Assembly (NCBI GenBank): GCA_014061035.1
Contig: JACGMN010000026.1
Coordinates: forward strand, 1-8,330
Direction of reading: 5' to 3'
Length of the DNA stretch: 8,330 nucleotides
Source of the DNA: Candidatus Methanophagales archaeon
GTDB lineage: Archaea > Halobacteriota > Syntropharchaeia > Alkanophagales > Methanospirareceae
Shown: in pieces, positions 6,080 to 8,330 of the stretch
Numbering within the stretch: position 1 is the first letter of the stretch
Layout: each line of letters starts with the position of its first letter
Notes under the pieces: generated by a model
The model's database searches: none
Told to the model about the DNA's origin: nothing
What the model saw: the letters and a program-made list of their open reading frames with translations, nothing else
Program-made: the position numbers and the translations under genes

Positions 6080-7001
6080 AAAAGATGTGATTGGCTTAGG
6101 TGCCTTGAATTGCGATCACTTATATGCTGTGGAGCGAATAGCGCGCGGTGGAGAGGAAGTAGGAGTAATAGACATAAAGAAGAAAGCACCGGGCGGATCG
6201 GCGGCAAATACAATCGTTGCGCTCGCACGGTTGGGTGCTGAGGTCGGTTTCGTTGGAATACTGGGAACCGACAGAGAGGGTGATCTGATTCTGGACGAAT
6301 TCCGAAAAGAAGGCGTAGAGACGCGGATACGAAGAGAAGAAGGGTACACAGGTGCTGTAACAGGATTTGTGGATGCGGAAGGAGAACGAGCTCTGTATAT
6401 CTATCCAGGCGTGAATGAGCAGCTCTGCTTAGAAGAGATTGATATTGAATACGTAAATACTGCGCGGTTTCTTCATATAAGCGCATTCGTAAATGAGGCG
6501 CAATTAGATATGCAGCGTGAAGTAGCGAAACAGGTGAAATCAGAACTCAGTTTTAGCCCTGGTATGCTCTGCTATAAATACGTGCTTGAGGATCTGATTG
6601 AGATCATAGAGCAGAGTAAGATAATTTTTCTCAGCTGTAGCGAGCTGGTATCATTAGTAAATGAGACTGACTACGAGGAAGGTTCTAAGATACTTTTAAA
6701 TATAGGTGCAGATATCGTCTGCGTGACGCTTGGCAGGCACGGCTGTTATGTTATCAATAACACCGGTAGAGCGTACACAATCGCTCCTCATCAGAATCAG
6801 AATCATAATCAGAATCATAATCAGACCGGTGTGGTGGATACAACAGGAGCAGGAGATGCGTTTGCGGCTGGATTCTTGTACGGGCTGCTCCACGAGAGAG
6901 GCATAGATGAATGCGGTAAGCTCGGCAATCGCGTAGCTTCATTCTGCATCCAGGAATATGGTGCCAGGAAAGGGCTGCCTTTCAGAGACGATCTTGTTTG
7001 A
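6072..7001 (+). CDS. PfkB-family carbohydrate or nucleoside kinase, substrate unknown
   Basis: Ribokinase-fold enzyme expected to transfer phosphate from ATP to a sugar or nucleoside. From the ATG at 6072 it has 309 residues, typical for the family. Visible: an N-terminal strand with GALNCD (10-15), the first signature GGSAANTIVALARLG (41-55) leading to GILGTDREGD (62-71), and the second signature DTTGAGDAFAAGF (256-268) with catalytic base D262. The NxxE motif position reads SCSE (188-191), so Asn is replaced by Ser. An HQNQNHNQNHNQ tract (240-251) sits directly before the second signature. An in-frame ATG at 5985 would add 29 residues lying within the upstream gene. I prefer 6072 because it opens with MSKKDVIGLG, as the family does, and forms an ATGAGTAA overlap with the preceding stop. 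Pairing with AK6 might hint at nucleoside phosphorylation, but that is inference. Confidence 0.88.
   Translation: MSKKDVIGLGALNCDHLYAVERIARGGEEVGVIDIKKKAPGGSAANTIVALARLGAEVGFVGILGTDREGDLILDEFRKEGVETRIRREEGYTGAVTGFVDAEGERALYIYPGVNEQLCLEEIDIEYVNTARFLHISAFVNEAQLDMQREVAKQVKSELSFSPGMLCYKYVLEDLIEIIEQSKIIFLSCSELVSLVNETDYEEGSKILLNIGADIVCVTLGRHGCYVINNTGRAYTIAPHQNQNHNQNHNQTGVVDTTGAGDAFAAGFLYGLLHERGIDECGKLGNRVASFCIQEYGARKGLPFRDDLV
6789..6824 (+). repeat. CAGAAT/CATAAT in-frame repeat in the PfkB gene
   Basis: After CAT, units CAGAAT, CAGAAT, CATAAT, CAGAAT, CATAAT and CAG follow head to tail. The last units also form an exact 12-bp direct repeat. It encodes alternating His/Gln and Asn (residues 240-251), just before the strand carrying the catalytic DTTGAGD. 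It is the least diverged of the hexamer tracts here, which suggests recent expansion. Confidence 0.8.
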
Positions 7002-7045
7002 TCTTCTTTCTCTGGTCATTCCTTCTCTTAGTCCATGCAGCATGA

Positions 7046-7065
7046 TTTTTTATTTTCCGTTTTTT
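7046..7065 (+). terminator. T-rich terminator after the srp54 operon
   Basis: T6, T4 and T6 runs separated by one to three bases follow the PfkB stop by about 45 nt, typical of archaeal oligo-T termination. The short palindrome CATGC-A-GCATG (7034-7044) directly precedes them, but its 1-nt centre rules out a full RNA stem. The T-runs overlap the last codons of convergent cbiD. The rest of 7002-7045 is pyrimidine-rich with no gene. Confidence 0.5.
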
Positions 7066-8111
7066 ATAAAGCACCCCATTATGTCTCCACTGTTATCGAA
7101 GACATAAATATCAGCATCAGTTTTCTGCGATAAATCTTCTGCAAGAGTCTCGAAGAACGTCTTCAGGCGCTTATAATCGGTTTTCTTCAGTCGTTCAACG
7201 AGTTCGCTGACACTACTGAACTCAAAATCGAAATGTTCACGTGCATCAATCTCCAACATATCGCAAATCTTCGCAGGCATCGTGAATATCACCTTCTTCT
7301 TCGCTTCTGACTTCTCTGTCGCATAGCACACGAAATTACCAGCAACGACTATTTTATCCTCGGGGAAATTCAGCTTTTCTACTGCCATTCTCTTGCTCTT
7401 CTCCCCAGTGCTGACTCCTAAGATATCCTTTTTATCTGCTACGAGGAAGTTTATAACGTGCTTGTAACCACCATCGGTATAAGGTTCAATGAATCCGGTA
7501 GCACCGAAGATAGCTATTCCTCCTTCTATTCCCAGCTCTGGAAGAACGGTGTTTTTCGCTATTTCCTCTCCGTCAGGCGCGAAAATCTCTATTTCTACAC
7601 CCCCGGACAGCACTTCCTTCACGTTCGATTCTATATTCGTTAAAATGTGCGGGTATATGTCTGGCGCACCAACTTTACCAAGACCAGGTTTTTTTATTAT
7701 TCCTATGCCCTTCCCTGCTCTTATGGAGAAAACCGGAAATCGTCTCGCCTTTGCACAGATTAGCATTCCGTTGAACGTGTCGCCTTTGTAATCGCCGGAA
7801 TCTACTCGAACACAAGCCACGCAATCATCATCATCATTTTCGACTTCCATTTCGGCTTTTATGCCAATCGGGGTTGTAATCTCTACTTTTTTCACTTCTT
7901 TTCCTGCAAGTAGAAGTGCAGCAGCTTTTGAAGCCGCAGCAGCGCAAGTTCCTGTTGTATATCCGCGTTTGAGGATTTTTCCTTCTTCGAGCAGGACCAC
8001 TCTTCCACTTTTTATCTGTTCTACCAGTGCGTCATAACTGATACCCTTTATCTTCGCTGCTGTTTTTATTAGCTCTTCATGGTATTCTTTTCCTGATATT
8101 GGGTCAATCAT
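7050..8111 (-). CDS. cbiD: Cobalt-precorrin-5B C1-methyltransferase
   Basis: CbiD methylates C1 of cobalt-precorrin-5B with S-adenosylmethionine in the anaerobic cobalamin (corrin) pathway. The 353-residue protein has the diagnostic KRGYTTGTCAAAASKAA (48-64), TPIG (80-83), GIGIIKKPGLGKVGAPDIYP (135-154), LGIEGGIAIFGATGFIEP (193-210) and a late AGNF...MPAKI region (257-281). About 47 residues precede the core; from memory, methanoarchaeal CbiDs also start MIDP... with such an extension. The usual DAGDDPDVT-like segment is divergent here (SGDYKGD, 105-111). Four consecutive GAT codons make an acidic run (93-96). The start is supported by GGAGATGA 3 nt before the ATG. It is convergent with the PfkB operon and lies 66 nt downstream of another minus-strand gene, possibly co-transcribed. 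No other corrin gene is visible. Confidence 0.9.
   Translation of the reverse strand: MIDPISGKEYHEELIKTAAKIKGISYDALVEQIKSGRVVLLEEGKILKRGYTTGTCAAAASKAAALLLAGKEVKKVEITTPIGIKAEMEVENDDDDCVACVRVDSGDYKGDTFNGMLICAKARRFPVFSIRAGKGIGIIKKPGLGKVGAPDIYPHILTNIESNVKEVLSGGVEIEIFAPDGEEIAKNTVLPELGIEGGIAIFGATGFIEPYTDGGYKHVINFLVADKKDILGVSTGEKSKRMAVEKLNFPEDKIVVAGNFVCYATEKSEAKKKVIFTMPAKICDMLEIDAREHFDFEFSSVSELVERLKKTDYKRLKTFFETLAEDLSQKTDADIYVFDNSGDIMGCFIKNGK
7824..7838 (-). repeat. GAT codon run in cbiD
   Basis: AAT followed by four identical GAT codons (7835-7824 on the minus strand) encodes NDDDD at residues 92-96, before the divergent SGDYKGD segment. Synonymous GAC is absent, so a triplet-slippage origin is possible. 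The run is short and could be chance. Confidence 0.5.
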
Positions 8112-8114
8112 TTG

Positions 8115-8122
8115 TCATCTCC
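8115..8122 (-). promoter_or_regulatory. Shine-Dalgarno site of cbiD
   Basis: The minus strand reads GGAGATGA, one mismatch from GGAGGTGA, 3 nt before the ATG at 8111. It is the strongest ribosome-binding site in the window and fixes the cbiD start. The seven-codon frame MEEGDDK starts 5' of it, spans it and stops across the cbiD ATG. Confidence 0.7.
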
Positions 8123-8177
8123 TTCTTCCATAATCCTTTGTAATTTTAAACAAACAAAATAGCACTCGTTGGTAAAG

Positions 8178-8330
8178 CTATGCACTCAGTTTTCCTATTT
8201 TGTCCGCTGTTTCTGTTTTTATCATTGCCATACTACATACAATTTTCGGGATATCATAAGGAGATAACTCCTTCTCTTCTTGTTCTTTTACTCGATGCAA
8301 TCCGTATTGGAAATAGATTTCCTTCAATCT
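8178..8330 (-). CDS. 3' end of an unidentified gene entering from the right edge
   Basis: The minus strand from 8330 is open for 50 codons to a TAG at 8180-8178. The peptide begins RLKEIYFQYGLHRVKEQEEK and ends IKTETADKIGKLSA. It is charged and probably helical, with no membrane segment. Unbroken frame, ordinary composition and shared strand with cbiD (66 nt downstream) support a real gene C-terminus. I do not recognise the family. An operon with cbiD is possible, although an AT-rich stretch near 8141-8150 could also give cbiD its own promoter. Confidence 0.6.
   Translation of the reverse strand, partial: RLKEIYFQYGLHRVKEQEEKELSPYDIPKIVCSMAMIKTETADKIGKLSA

Noticed and set aside
5902..6486. 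194-codon minus-strand open frame across the AK6/PfkB junction
   Set aside because: It is antisense to two well-supported genes, and its Leu/Ser/Arg-rich composition is what a shadow of charged plus-strand codons produces.
6789..6824. The hexamer tracts as a CRISPR array
   Set aside because: Units are 6-12 bp with no spacers, and the tracts are coding and in frame.
7034..7065. Classic hairpin-plus-T terminator after the PfkB gene
   Set aside because: CATGC-A-GCATG has a 1-nt centre and cannot fold fully as RNA; the T-tracts alone are the better signal.

Overview
The window looks like chromosomal DNA of a euryarchaeon. Evidence: a full-length Hef-type fused helicase/ERCC4 nuclease (a euryarchaeal family), an archaeal SRP54, an AK6/Fap7-type adenylate kinase, TATA-box promoters with very short leaders, and a CbiD whose N-terminal extension resembles (from memory) those of methanogenic archaea. 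A methanogen, ANME or alkane-oxidising relative is my best guess, but that is inference. I see no IS element, CRISPR, tRNA, rRNA or phage gene.

Layout, left to right. Positions 1-35 hold the first 11 codons of a gene leaving on the minus strand. Positions 36-208 are a divergent promoter region with a perfect 9-bp inverted repeat on the left-gene side. hisD (209-1564, +) faces the helicase/nuclease gene hef (1607-4000, -) across 42 bp. A 55-bp AT-rich divergent promoter (4001-4055) separates hef from a tight plus-strand operon: srp54 (4056-5438), an AK6/Fap7-like kinase (5438-6079, GTG start overlapping the srp54 stop by 1 nt) and a PfkB-family kinase (6072-7001, 8-nt overlap). T-rich tracts follow. 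cbiD (7050-8111, -) converges on the operon. Upstream of cbiD, 8178-8330 holds the last 50 codons of an unrecognised minus-strand gene.

The genes are mostly housekeeping: histidine synthesis, replication-fork repair, protein targeting, ribosome assembly/nucleotide metabolism, an unassigned sugar or nucleoside kinase, and cobalamin synthesis. The one plausible functional unit is srp54-AK6-pfkB, which the overlaps suggest is translationally coupled. I see no clearly new multi-gene system.

The unusual signal lies inside the genes. Short in-frame repeats with a 6-bp (or 12-bp) period encode alternating dipeptides (QX, DP, ES/EN, GQ, QN/HN) in hisD, hef (twice), the AK6 gene and pfkB, with a GAT run in cbiD. 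They sit in expected loops, linkers or termini. In hisD, spacing of the known catalytic residues places a net 11-residue insertion in the segment that contains the tract. In the hef linker, a GC-rich imperfect palindrome abuts the repeat tract and is translated in frame, much as Rickettsia palindromic elements are.
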